This document shows positions 58,801 to 64,000 of a stretch of 64,000 bases of DNA, piece after piece; the stretch's first letter is position 1, and every line of letters begins with the position of its first letter. The position numbers were made by a program, and so were the translations under genes. Source of the DNA: Mytilus galloprovincialis (lineage: Eukaryota; Mollusca; Bivalvia; Mytilida; Mytilidae); the NCBI RefSeq assembly GCF_965363235.1, contig NC_134843.1, forward strand, positions 94,273,795 to 94,337,794, given 5' to 3'. The notes beneath the pieces were generated by a model. The model had not been told where the DNA came from. It did no database searches and saw nothing but the letters and a program-made list of their open reading frames with translations.

Positions 58801-61800
58801 GATCTAGACTATTGAACAACTCATGACCAGTTTGAGATAATAAGTCCTGTTCCGGCGGTGAACTTTCAAATCAAATATTTTAAAACTTTTGTACGCTTAC
58901 ATAATACATAATGACAGTAAATAAATATCAATTCATAACTCTTTGTATTTATTGCATGTCTGGAAACTGTTACTCGAAACTTCACATGCCTATACATTTA
59001 AATGAAATTGCGTTTGCAGTACTCAATGAAGAACACCTGAATATCAAACAAAAGTTGAAGTCTTTTTAACTGACAGAGATATGATAAATAAAAAATACCG
59101 ACCTATAAATTTATATATTAACAATAGAAACCTAACATGTAATCCCTAGTATTTTCATGACGGCAAAACGGGAATGTGTACATCAGTGATATATCATCAT
59201 ATTTTGGTGAACGGACTGCTTTTTATGACAGGAATGGAACACCATATAAGCTGCTTATTTTGTAGAGCTGTTATGCAACAAACATATAAGTCTGGTGGTG
59301 AAAATATAACAGGGGTCCTGTATTGTATACGTCAAGAAGTGCCAAATGTTTATTGTGTAAGCTGTTCCTACATCCGGGACTCTAAAATATTTTTACAGAG
59401 GTTAAGGTTTGTCGAATTAAATGTTAGACTAAAGATTTATCTTTTAAAATAATAAAATAAATGAACTTACCACCATCGACTTTTATCGGTATTCTACGGC
59501 TGAGAGTTTGTCCAGCTTCGTTTCTAGCGTAACAAAGATATTCTCCAGTGTCATGAAACTTTGGAGACGTAAGTGTTAACGAAGGATTAGCTTTCGTTAT
59601 TCCAGCTGTGTTAAATTCTCCTTCATGTATAATTTTCGCATTTTCCCTATCATAATCATAAAACGCTTTCCAATATATTGCTGTTATTTTTAAAGAGGAA
59701 TACACTGTACAGTTAAGAACGACGGGACTGCCATAAATTATAGTTGAATTTCTTGGGATTTGAACTGTAACGGTAGGAAGACCTGTTTGTTAAACAAATG
59801 AGAAAGTTATGAAGAAATAAATAAATGAATTCACCTGTCACACAATTTTTGTTCAAAATTTCTCTACTTTCACTAATATCATTCATACTTTACAAAACTG
59901 ATATGAACACAATGGACGTCCTACAGTTTATTTTGATTTTTCAATGTCTCAGATGTCTTACGATTTGCCCGATATTCTATCATAATTTCCATTCGATTTA
60001 TATTGTCAGAGCTTAACACTAATGCAAAAACATCTTGTTTTGATGGGTACGTGTCTCAGCGTAATTTTTTATATGTTGATTGATTTTTTGTGTTTCCTTG
60101 TTACTCATGATCTTCTTTGTTTCTCGTCAACTGGCATTACGTTTACTGCTACCTTGAAACCGATTACTGTTATAAAATCATACAAATGTAAGTTAAAAAA
60201 ATCTGCATTACATAATATAGAAACGATCCGTTGAATTGACATGTTGGGCGGTATTAGTTTTAAAAGAATAAACAAAACGTACAAATACCACATTTAACTA
60301 TAATTTGAAATAAATAATTAGCTTGTTAGTAAAAGAAAATAAACACATCATGCACAATACTGAGCATAGCAGAACCAAAACCAATGTGATAATGTACAAT
60401 TCATCAAAATAGCCAAAAAAAAAGTTAGAAAAATAATTAAAATTGAGAATGGAAATGGGGAATGTGTCAAAGAGACAACAACCCGACCAAAGAGCAGAAA
60501 ACAGCCCAACGCCACCAATGGGTCAGCAGGAAATCCCGCATCCTGAGGTGGTCCTCAGCTGGCCCTTAAACAAAAATATATACTAGTTCAGTGTTAATAA
60601 ACGACATACTCCACTCCGAAATATATATAAGAAATTAAAATAAAATATCATACAAGACTAACAAAGTCTAGAGGATCCTGACTGGCGCAAAAAATTGCGG
60701 CGGGGTAAAAAAATTTTTTTTGAGATCTTAATCCCCATATACATCAAGCCAATGTAGAAAAAAAAATTAACAGCAATGCGCACAATAAATCTCAGTTAAA
60801 ACGAATCCCGAATCCGATATCAGAATAGATAACAAAAGAAACTAAACTAAACGACAATGATACATAACTTAACAAAGGACTACTAGCAGTTCCTGACATG
60901 TCAGCTCCTGACATCTATTAAACTGATTGAAATATTATTTCTTCTTCGTATGAATATCAAACACAATCCCTTCCGTTGTATTGAACAGAGAAGCCGGAAT
61001 GCAAAACAATAAATACTATACACGAAAGTGTCACAAAACAAAAACTAAATTCAAAATGAAAATGAAAATGAAAAAAAAACTCCAACTTAGTTCAAAAACC
61101 CAAAATTCAATAACAATCGCAGGAAGTGCTAATTCCTATTGCTAGTTTATTGAAAGATTATACAAATCATGCTATCCTACTTTCTAATATCAATGTAAGT
61201 ACTTCGTAGTAAATTAAATTTTTCTGGACCATGTAAAATACAACATAACACAATAACTTTTGTAGAAGTTAAATCAGAATTAATTTGAAATTACCTCCCT
61301 TTACAATCAGATGAAATTCTGCACTGCTGCCATTTCCCATTGCATTTCTTGCTTTACATGTGTAAGTGCTGTTGACCATGGGCTTTTTAATTGTCAACGA
61401 TGGATTTGGTATAGTAACACCTTCTATGCCCGAAGTTTTATCATCAATTCTTGTTGTTATTCCGTTATCAAATTCTTCCCAAAATACTTCTAGAATGGGA
61501 TATCTAGGCGATACCACCTTGCATACTATTGTAATTGCCTGTCCATAGCTAGTTGTATGTTTTTGAAACGGGATATTGACCTTAGGTAGATCTACAATAA
61601 GGATATATTCTAAATAAGACCTTATAAAGATTTTGAAATTATGGGAATTTAGCACAGGAAAAAAAAAACAATGTAAAAAAGCGATTACACTTTGTTTACA
61701 AACAAACACATGAAAACAATACAATAAAATGCAAAATTTAATTTTTAAATAGAAAGGGCGCAACGTGAAAAAAAATATGATAATATGTGTTTGCATATTG

Positions 61801-63434
61801 ATGAAGAAAAGTAATAATATAGTTTTGACATTGCATAAACGCATTTAATTTTCAATTACAATCAGAAAGGAAAACAACAGCAACAAAGTAAAACATTTGA
61901 CAGCAGCATGAATAGTAAAATCAGCAAATTAGTTTTAATGTGAGACCTAAGAGAATGAAGAATATATTGTACAGAAATAAAACTTCAATTTACCTTGGAG
62001 GTTAGCTGTAGTAAATGATGTCGTTGAAACATGTTTCGTCGAAGTTGAAGGAGTTGTAGAAGTTGTTTGGCTAGGTGAAGTTGTTGATGATGGTGAAGTG
62101 AAAGTTGTTAGAGGAGTTGTAGTTGTTGGAATTGTAGTTGTTGGAATTGTAGTTGTTGGAATTGTAGTTGAAGGAGTTGTAGTTGGTGGAATCGTGGTTG
62201 AAGGAGTTGTAGTTGGTGGGATTGTTGTGGTCGTGGTCGTTGCCGTAGTTGTAGAAGTTGTAATTTCACCTGCAAAAAGAAATTGACGTTTGCATACGTG
62301 AACCTTAGAAATAAAGTTTTGACTTTCGAAAATGTGCTAGTTTCAGAATAGCATAATAGAATTATGTTCTTAATCATCAATCACGAATTGTAAAAGAGTA
62401 ATGTTATTGTGAAAGTATTCCAAAAAATGATAGAACTAGTGTTTCCCTGTGGTTTATAAATTTCTTGCACGAATAATATATTTCTCGTTTTACATTGTAC
62501 GGAATGTGATACAAAAAAATGAAACGAACTTTTTGATTGACTTATCCAGCATGAGCAGACGACATTAGGCCATTTCCACTGGCTATCGTGAAGGTCATTG
62601 ATGACTTTCAAATGTAAAGCTATGTCGTCTATGGCAACGCAAATCTGTGATTCTATATCAATATACAAAACACTTACAACTTTCAACTTAATTTATCTTT
62701 TTTGTTATAATTTTTATTACACTCAGAATCATACAAAAGGATTTAAACTTTCTTAAGTTAGACATCTGAACTAATGATGTCTGGTTTGCGCAACAAACTA
62801 AATTCCCGATTAGCAAATTCAGAACTTTTTATTGAACACAATGAGAGTGTTGACCAAAGGAATAATATGTTGAAAAACTGAATAGATAACTCTCGACTTC
62901 GTTGCAAATCCGTCAAAAACTTTTGTTTTAGTGTACAGCATTCTTGCGATTAGGAGCGTCGTCACTTTCGTTCCTTTGTTTAGCAATAGGTAGAAAAAGA
63001 ATGATAATGCTTTATGCAGGAATTATTCGGCAAATTAAATTCTTATCATTGATATTCAGCACTGCTATCATAAAGGAATACTTATGATTAGATACCTACG
63101 GAACAAAAATTGTCTCTGGTTTATTCTGCACAATGACGATCACTAAGATGCTTGATGAAAGTTAATAGTGCAGGGATACAGGTGATCCCCTCGAACTGGT
63201 AAATGACGTCATAAAGGTGCGCATATTTTTTTTCCGGTGAAGCACACACTCGAAAGTGGTTTATTGGACATCATTTGATATATATCAGGTCTCATTTTTT
63301 AATCTAAATAGCAGTAACACACTAGACAAAATTTCTTTTATTATTTTAAAATTAAAAAAAGAAACCTCAAGTGGTATATAAATCTTACACAGAAATACAC
63401 GAACTGATTGAAATATAAAGAAGAAATAACTCAT
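31688..63434 (-). CDS. mucin-like/multi-Ig transmembrane receptor gene
   Basis: Minus-strand exons in transcript order: 63434-63389 (candidate signal peptide), 62269-61994 (Thr/Pro mucin-like), Ig exons 61591-61295, 59782-59471, 58069-57767, 54250-53948, 53531-53250 and 51415-51117, mini-exons 50876-50850 and 43531-43514, transmembrane 37326-37225 and tail 31866-31688. Every internal junction is phase 1. Each Ig exon has the paired Cys, core Trp and a Y-x-C motif of an I-set-like domain. The predicted layout is an extracellular mucin-like head or stalk, six Ig domains, one membrane helix and a ~60-residue tail, about 815 residues. It is likely a cell-surface adhesion or recognition receptor, but the ligand is unknown. 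The sixth Ig exon has a frame change. The Ig exons are secure. The signal, mini, TM and tail exons are joined to them by phase and strand only, across introns up to 7-13 kb, and other exons may be missed. Confidence 0.8.
32545..33240 (+). repeat. dispersed repeat family C, longest copy (Ig gene intron)
   Basis: It opens AGTAGTATACCGCTGTTCGA and contains CATAAATCGATAGAAAACAA, CACGTCTTGTAGTAATGTG and GGACTACATTACAAATAAAT. Other copies lie at 3085-3370 (reversed), 9390-9510 and 54262-54650. The long minus-strand frame at 32629-32970 is a repeat artefact. Confidence 0.65.
33865..34998. mobile_element. TACCCCCGC-terminal element with 168-bp internal repeats
   Basis: The short inverted termini are TACCCCCGC (33865) and GCGGGGGTA (ending 34998). 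Inside are six copies of a 168-bp unit, one of them 138 bp, then about eight copies of GGACGGACTGAC (34862-34960). Because 168 and 138 are multiples of three, one frame stays open for 312 codons on the minus strand. The element sits in the Ig gene's last intron. It is non-autonomous. Confidence 0.7.
33955..34790 (-). repeat. 168-bp tandem repeat array, six units
   Basis: The landmark GGTATAGCTGAC falls at 33963, 34131, 34299, 34437 and 34605, with a variant at 34773: spacing 168 except one 138-bp unit lacking 30 bp. Units are nearly identical, so the array is young or homogenised. Each unit reads as 56 residues (containing CDAFSDSSLDNFLFTEHLYD) with no resemblance to a protein family. Confidence 0.9.
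35005..37220. other. Ig gene intron, nothing identified
   Basis: AT-rich intronic sequence. Only a weak repeated phrase (AAATCAGATACTA near 35077 and 36559; GTTTGTCATCGGTTT near 35058 and 35774) was noticed. No framed exon was found on the minus strand. Confidence 0.45.
37225..37326 (-). CDS. Ig receptor gene: transmembrane exon
   Basis: After acceptor TTTTGTAG the phase-1 frame reads NKT, a hydrophobic helix GAIVGIISGILSSIGVLVGA, then the basic stop-transfer VYKREKLKEC and donor gtaagt. Length is 102 nt, phase 1-1. NKT is an N-glycosylation sequon just outside the membrane. A single-pass type I orientation fits the upstream Ig domains. It was recognised from hydrophobicity and splice sites, not similarity. 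Confidence 0.7.
37376..37595 (+). repeat. dispersed repeat family E, single copy
   Basis: It contains AAAAATACTGAACTCCGAAT, GGAAAGTCCCC, TTTTAAAGCTAGCTAAACCG and GACAGTCGCATAAAATTCC. It lies just 5' (in gene sense) of the transmembrane exon. Confidence 0.65.
38360..38428 (-). CDS. possible small membrane-proximal exon of the Ig gene
   Basis: A 69-nt phase 1-1 stretch reads SNYISIFVASEQTLMERITL and ends ACAG/gtatg. The end resembles the last strands of an Ig domain (NY-x-x-x-x-VAS ... ITLTG) without the cysteine. The acceptor is purine-rich and weak. The better acceptor at ACATCAG breaks the phase. It could be an Ig-exon relic or chance. Confidence 0.25.
38585..38760 (+). repeat. dispersed repeat family A
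   Basis: AACTATAGGTCACCATACGG, TTTCAACAATGACCAAAGCC and AAAAGGGCCCGAAATGACG match the copies at 18510 and 39600. It lies in an Ig-gene intron. Confidence 0.65.
39600..39880 (+). repeat. dispersed repeat family A, diverged copy
   Basis: CTATAGGTCACAGTTTAGTA, TTCAATAATGACCAAAACCA and GGGCCCCGAAATGACAAAT identify it. A second partial start (TATAGGTCACCGTAC) occurs near 39848. Confidence 0.55.
40255..42707. repeat. cluster of GTAACAGGATGGACAAA-type motifs
   Basis: A 17-18-bp motif, GTAACAGGATGGACAAA or its complement TTTGTCC-TCCTGTTAC, occurs about nine times: near 40255, 40607, 40622, 40643, 40664, 40823, 42312-42346, 42355 and 42690. It appears in both orientations, and the outermost copies are inverted relative to each other. 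The 2.45-kb interval has no recognised gene and lies in an Ig-gene intron. Confidence 0.55.
43514..43531 (-). CDS. Ig receptor gene: 18-nt mini-exon
   Basis: Acceptor TGTGTTTCAG and donor gtaagt, both strong, bracket 18 nt that read (G)DKDDSS in phase 1-1. It matches the pattern of the 27-nt mini-exon at 50850-50876 and would extend the juxtamembrane linker. Assignment rests on splice motifs and phase alone. Confidence 0.45.
43729..43836. repeat. subterminal repeat array, left end of the IS3EU-like element
   Basis: About five tandem copies of ATTATGATGAGCTTTTTCT. The array resumes at 45769-45880 on the other side of the nested TTA-flanked element, and its inverted partner is at 49235-49490. 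Subterminal arrays often bind transposase; that role is inferred. Confidence 0.8.
43837..45765. mobile_element. TTA-flanked, 1.93-kb non-autonomous element nested in the array
   Basis: Inverted termini GGGACCGTTCAATATTTATC and its complement, each extending through CAGATGGATGGG, are flanked by TTA at 43834-43836 and 45766-45768. The host repeat array is continuous across the insertion point. TTA and GGG ends suggest the PIF/Harbinger group. There is no transposase. The core is a ~195-bp tandem repeat. Confidence 0.75.
44440..45500. repeat. ~195-bp tandem repeat, five to six units
   Basis: CCTGGCATTCT-TAAGATCAA recurs at about 44497, 44691, 44887, 45082, 45251 and 45446, giving spacings of 194, 196, 195, 169 and 195. 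Each unit also has GATTTGAAAAAGTTATAAAA, GACTATCTG and AATTTGAGCTTTTTT. It has no coding potential. It forms the core of the TTA-flanked element. Confidence 0.85.
46754..46905. mobile_element. probable short MITE (GTGGCGGATCCAG type) in the transposase remnant
   Basis: CAGTGGCGGATCCAG opens a G/C-contrasting 150-bp insert that ends CTGGCTCTGGTCAG, an imperfect inverted partner. It separates two parts of the transposase. The target duplication is not clear. Confidence 0.4.
47025..47672 (+). mobile_element. 5'-truncated LINE with 8-bp target duplication
   Basis: The 648-bp insert is flanked by AGTAACGA at 47017-47024 and 47673-47680. It encodes the C-terminal end of a LINE reverse-transcriptase protein: QSETARIVTGLPIF, EVGWESLFERRRRRKLQMFY, APEYLCNLVPP, LLRNGHDI, SFIPSTIREWNKLD. 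This is the region after the catalytic fingers and palm. It ends in AATAAAATATG and a short AAACTAAACTAA tail. The open frame at 47052-47507 is largely intact, so the insertion is younger than its decayed host. Confidence 0.85.
48180..48870 (-). repeat. dispersed repeat family G inside the IS3EU-like element
   Basis: ATGTAACACATAAACAAACG, GAATTACTGGCTCCTGATTT and CCCCTAATTTGGGACAGTGG match 18720-18800 and similar phrases elsewhere. It separates the transposase remnant from the right inverted arm. Confidence 0.55.
49235..49490. repeat. subterminal repeat array, right end of the IS3EU-like element
   Basis: About a dozen copies of AGAAAAAGCTCATCATAATA lie in inverted orientation to the left-end arrays. 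Confidence 0.8.
49951..50340. mobile_element. ~390-bp MITE in the Ig gene intron
   Basis: The ends AAGAGGGTGTCCATG and CATGGACAGCCTCTT are inverted repeats of about 15 bp with a longer imperfect extension. An inner pair, CAGTGGATGGC and GCCATCCACTG, adds a second stem. No clear target duplication. Confidence 0.55.
50850..50876 (-). CDS. Ig receptor gene: 27-nt mini-exon
   Basis: Polypyrimidine TTTTTTTTCAG precedes and gtaggt follows 27 nt that read (G)VETNYKQTQ in phase 1-1. It lies directly downstream (gene sense) of the sixth Ig exon and would form a linker between Ig domains and membrane. Confidence 0.5.
51117..51415 (-). CDS. Ig receptor gene: sixth Ig exon, frame-shifted
   Basis: The first part reads GVPKVKRQKLKYKTGKGYS, then INCIVKS (first Cys), VSWLVYN (core Trp) and EIHNGEVGIDGVSPENPS, and soon meets a stop. 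The rest of the domain continues in another frame: FTFIDEVSVS, MEGEYTCCAINKAGDACG (second Cys) and the donor gttag. The exon is 299 nt, whereas its phase 1-1 siblings are multiples of three. A one-base change therefore lies between about 51207 and 51227. It may be a true lesion or a sequence error. Because the exon is symmetrical in ancestry, skipping it would keep the rest of the receptor in frame. Confidence 0.8.
52071..52625 (+). repeat. dispersed repeat family B
   Basis: It shares AAACCCCTAACGGGAGGGAT, GGTCTGGAGCTGGCATGTCA, GACATCGGACTCGGACTTCT and GGACGCCTCCGAGTGAGGGA with the other copies. Directly after it, 52625-52680 is a family E fragment. Confidence 0.75.
53250..53531 (-). CDS. Ig receptor gene: fifth Ig domain exon
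   Basis: Phase 1-1, 282 nt. It reads DYPNVITPTLKYTVDYS, VTFYCKINATP (first Cys), YEVYWLQHI (core Trp), STLKIKEIRSSANYSCVAVN (second Cys) and ends ITLTVLGG before gtaact. It is the shortest Ig exon: the loop before the Y-x-C motif is trimmed and the usual Asp-x-Gly there is absent. Confidence 0.9.
53948..54250 (-). CDS. Ig receptor gene: fourth Ig domain exon
   Basis: Phase 1-1, 303 nt. GVPHVTVNSTNYISIFGNP, VTLNCSVQSDPP (first Cys), NVYWKHSIDG (core Trp), NPSLTIGKTNFAHSGYYTCF (second Cys) and YLNVTGG before gtaagt. Several N-x-S/T sequons suggest glycosylation. It lacks the Asp usual two residues before the Gly of D-x-G-x-Y-x-C. Confidence 0.92.
54262..54650 (+). repeat. dispersed repeat family C, copy next to Ig exon 4
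   Basis: It begins AATAAAGGCAACAGTAGTAT almost directly at the exon's acceptor and contains CTGCTGTTCGAAAATCATAA and GACGCTCAGATAAAAC. It lies close enough to shorten the splice-acceptor region. Confidence 0.6.
54640..55900 (+). repeat. dispersed repeat family D, two tandem partial copies
   Basis: CATGGCGGCCATTTTGGTT occurs near 55186 and 55687, ACATTTTACCCCTATG near 55155 and 55660, and AAGGGATCA near 54914 and 55371, so about 500 bp is duplicated. It ends in a GACGACGGACGACGGACG-type simple repeat and GAGAATAGCTCACTTGGCC. Confidence 0.7.
56106..56716 (+). repeat. dispersed repeat family B, fullest copy
   Basis: It runs from GCATGACACGGGTTATGTTC to CCCATTTCCATTCTCAATTT, about 610 bp. This fixes the family's approximate full length. 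Confidence 0.75.
57095..57408 (+). repeat. dispersed repeat family B, 5'-shortened copy
   Basis: It contains GCGTATTGTTATGCGTTTAC, GGACGCCTCCGGGTTCGGGA and TTGTTGTCCCTTTGACACTT. An ~8-bp GGCCGGCC interrupts the family sequence near 57152. Confidence 0.65.
57767..58069 (-). CDS. Ig receptor gene: third Ig domain exon
   Basis: Phase 1-1, 303 nt. GIPEVHIGSTRYTAKYGHK, VTLNCTVVKATPP (first Cys), FEVYWILETYKG (core Trp), NPSLTINSTTTTDPGKYTC (second Cys) and VTVLQVTGG before gtaacg. It has the complete D-x-G-x-Y-x-C motif and NCT and NST sequons. Confidence 0.93.
58359..58612 (-). repeat. dispersed repeat family E (reversed copy)
   Basis: Reverse-complement landmarks GACTGTTATATAAAAGAGAG, GACAGTTGTTGTCCATTC, GACTTTCCGTTTTAAATT and CAGAGTTCAGTTTTTTTGTG identify it in the intron between the second and third Ig exons. 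Confidence 0.65.
59471..59782 (-). CDS. Ig receptor gene: second Ig domain exon
   Basis: Phase 1-1, 312 nt. GLPTVTVQIPRNSTIIYGSP, VVLNCTVYSS (first Cys), AIYWKAFYDYD (core Trp), NPSLTLTSPKFHDTGEYLCY (second Cys), ARNEAGQTLSRRI and VDGG before gtaagt. The D-x-G-x-Y-x-C motif is complete. Confidence 0.93.
60436..60990 (-). repeat. dispersed repeat family B (reversed copy)
   Basis: TTGAGAATGGAAATGGGGAA, GTGTCAAAGAGACAACAACC and CAATCCCTTCCGTTGTA-like ends match the reverse complement of family B. It lies between the first and second Ig exons. Confidence 0.75.
61295..61591 (-). CDS. Ig receptor gene: first Ig domain exon
   Basis: Phase 1-1, 297 nt. DLPKVNIPFQKHTTSYGQA, ITIVCKVVSPRYP (first Cys), LEVFWEEFDNG (core Trp), IPNPSLTIKKPMVNSTYTCK (second Cys), ARNAMGNGSS and VKGG before gtaatt. 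The D-x-G before Y-x-C is replaced by VNST, itself a glycosylation sequon. A longer frame upstream of 61591 is intron. Confidence 0.93.
61994..62269 (-). CDS. Ig receptor gene: Thr/Pro-rich mucin-like exon
   Basis: Phase 1-1, 276 nt, acceptor TTTTTGCAG and donor gtaaat. It starts GEITTSTTATTTTTT and is built of PTTTPSTTIP-type units repeating every 15 to 30 bp, then ends STSTKHVSTTSFTTANLQ. Such sequence is expected to be heavily O-glycosylated and extended. It lies on the N-terminal side of the Ig domains. Internal repeats suggest length polymorphism. Confidence 0.85.
62300..63380. other. probable first intron of the Ig gene, nothing else seen
   Basis: No Ig-like or other framed exon was found on the minus strand between the mucin-like exon and the candidate signal exon. 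The 101-codon frame at 62381-62686 lacks family resemblance. Confidence 0.4.
63389..63434 (-). CDS. candidate signal-peptide exon of the Ig receptor gene
   Basis: From ATG at 63434 the frame reads MSYFFFIFQSVRVFL and ends in phase 1 at a good donor (CTGT/gtaaga), which joins correctly to the mucin-like exon as a Cys codon. A longer start at 63473 is also open. The hydrophobic run is broken by QSVR, so the signal peptide is not strong. The true first exon may lie beyond the window. Confidence 0.35.
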
Positions 63435-64000
63435 TCTGTAAACATAGATTTTTATGGCCAATTCGGACAACAAAGGAGCAACAAGTTTATTTTTAATCTA
63501 ACGGCACAGGATACAGTTGTAGGGGAAGTTATGACGTTGAAAACTTTCGTGACTTCAAACTGCGACATATCGGAAAAAGATGTGTGTTTTGTGTGATGAA
63601 ACGAGAATATATGTGTTTGACATCGGTCATTAAATAAATCAAACAAGTCATATCATTTGAAAACAGTATAGGAAAAAGAAATAGGAAATACAGTTTATCG
63701 CAAATCTTACGGCAGTTGTTCTAGGATAAAAACTTTCACCTAAATTACAATAATCTCCTTAAATATTTTTTATTTTTTTCTACAAAAATTTCCAAGACAT
63801 AAAGTTTCAATAACATCGTCTAAAGACAATTGTATCCAGAATGCTAGCTTAATCTTAATTATGTCTTTAAATGAAATTTGTAAGAACACAAGGAACAGAT
63901 ATATCTTGGGGAAATGATTATGAACAAATAAGGTGTGATTATGAAACGCAAAAACTATTCAAAAACCTTTGCAAAATCACAACATGTGGAGGAAAAACTT

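Noticed and set aside
61592-61844. N-terminal extension of the first Ig exon, with hydrophobic residues like a signal peptide
   Set aside because: An acceptor at 61592-61593 and the common phase-1 start of all Ig exons show this part is intron.
62108-62380. Gln/Leu-rich 90-codon frame
   Set aside because: It is the out-of-frame reading of the Thr/Pro mucin-like exon.

Overview
The window is eukaryotic nuclear DNA, AT-rich and full of introns, from a bivalve mollusc, most likely a mussel of the genus Mytilus. The evidence is the gene structure (short phase-matched exons in large introns), two host protein families in animal form (SLC23 and multi-Ig receptor), and dense populations of short dispersed repeats that I recognise from memory as mussel-type repeats. 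That taxonomic call is an inference.

Layout. (1) 1.7-9.0 kb, plus strand: a secreted CAP-superfamily (SCP/TAPS) gene in five coding exons plus a probable 3'UTR exon. Two independent lesions disrupt it: a one-base frame change in exon 1 and a 482-bp TA-flanked foldback element inserted in exon 3, just upstream of the CAP signature. MITEs also sit in its introns. (2) 9.65-10.56 kb: a ~60-bp minisatellite. (3) 11.7-13.7 kb, minus strand: a decayed LINE carrying an SGNH-like region, a 2A-like motif with a PHD-like finger, and part of its endonuclease. (4) 15.2-26.8 kb, plus strand: a complete 11-exon SLC23 (nucleobase/ascorbate transporter family) gene. All junction phases agree and the protein is 605 residues, with unusual residues at two positions linked to substrate binding. 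(5) 31.7-63.4 kb, minus strand: a transmembrane receptor-like gene with a candidate signal exon, a Thr/Pro mucin-like exon, six one-exon Ig domains, two mini-exons, a transmembrane exon and a cytoplasmic-tail exon. Its internal exons are phase 1-1. The sixth Ig exon carries a frame change.

(6) The introns of the Ig gene hold the most layered structure: a 5.86-kb terminal-inverted-repeat transposon (43.67-49.53 kb) flanked by a 6-bp duplication. It has an integrase-like DDE remnant and itself contains a TTA-flanked element with 195-bp tandem repeats, a 5'-truncated LINE with an exact 8-bp target duplication, and a further dispersed repeat. Another element (33.87-35.00 kb) carries six copies of a 168-bp repeat that stays open as a false 312-codon reading frame. 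The remaining sequence is intergenic or intronic and holds at least six dispersed repeat families.

The three host genes have no evident functional link: one is secreted, one is a membrane transporter, and one is a cell-surface receptor. No rRNA, tRNA, CRISPR or prokaryotic-type operon was seen. Exon boundaries were placed by hand from splice motifs, reading phase and family resemblance. They are well supported where phases close, and tentative for the signal exon, the mini-exons and one 69-nt candidate exon.
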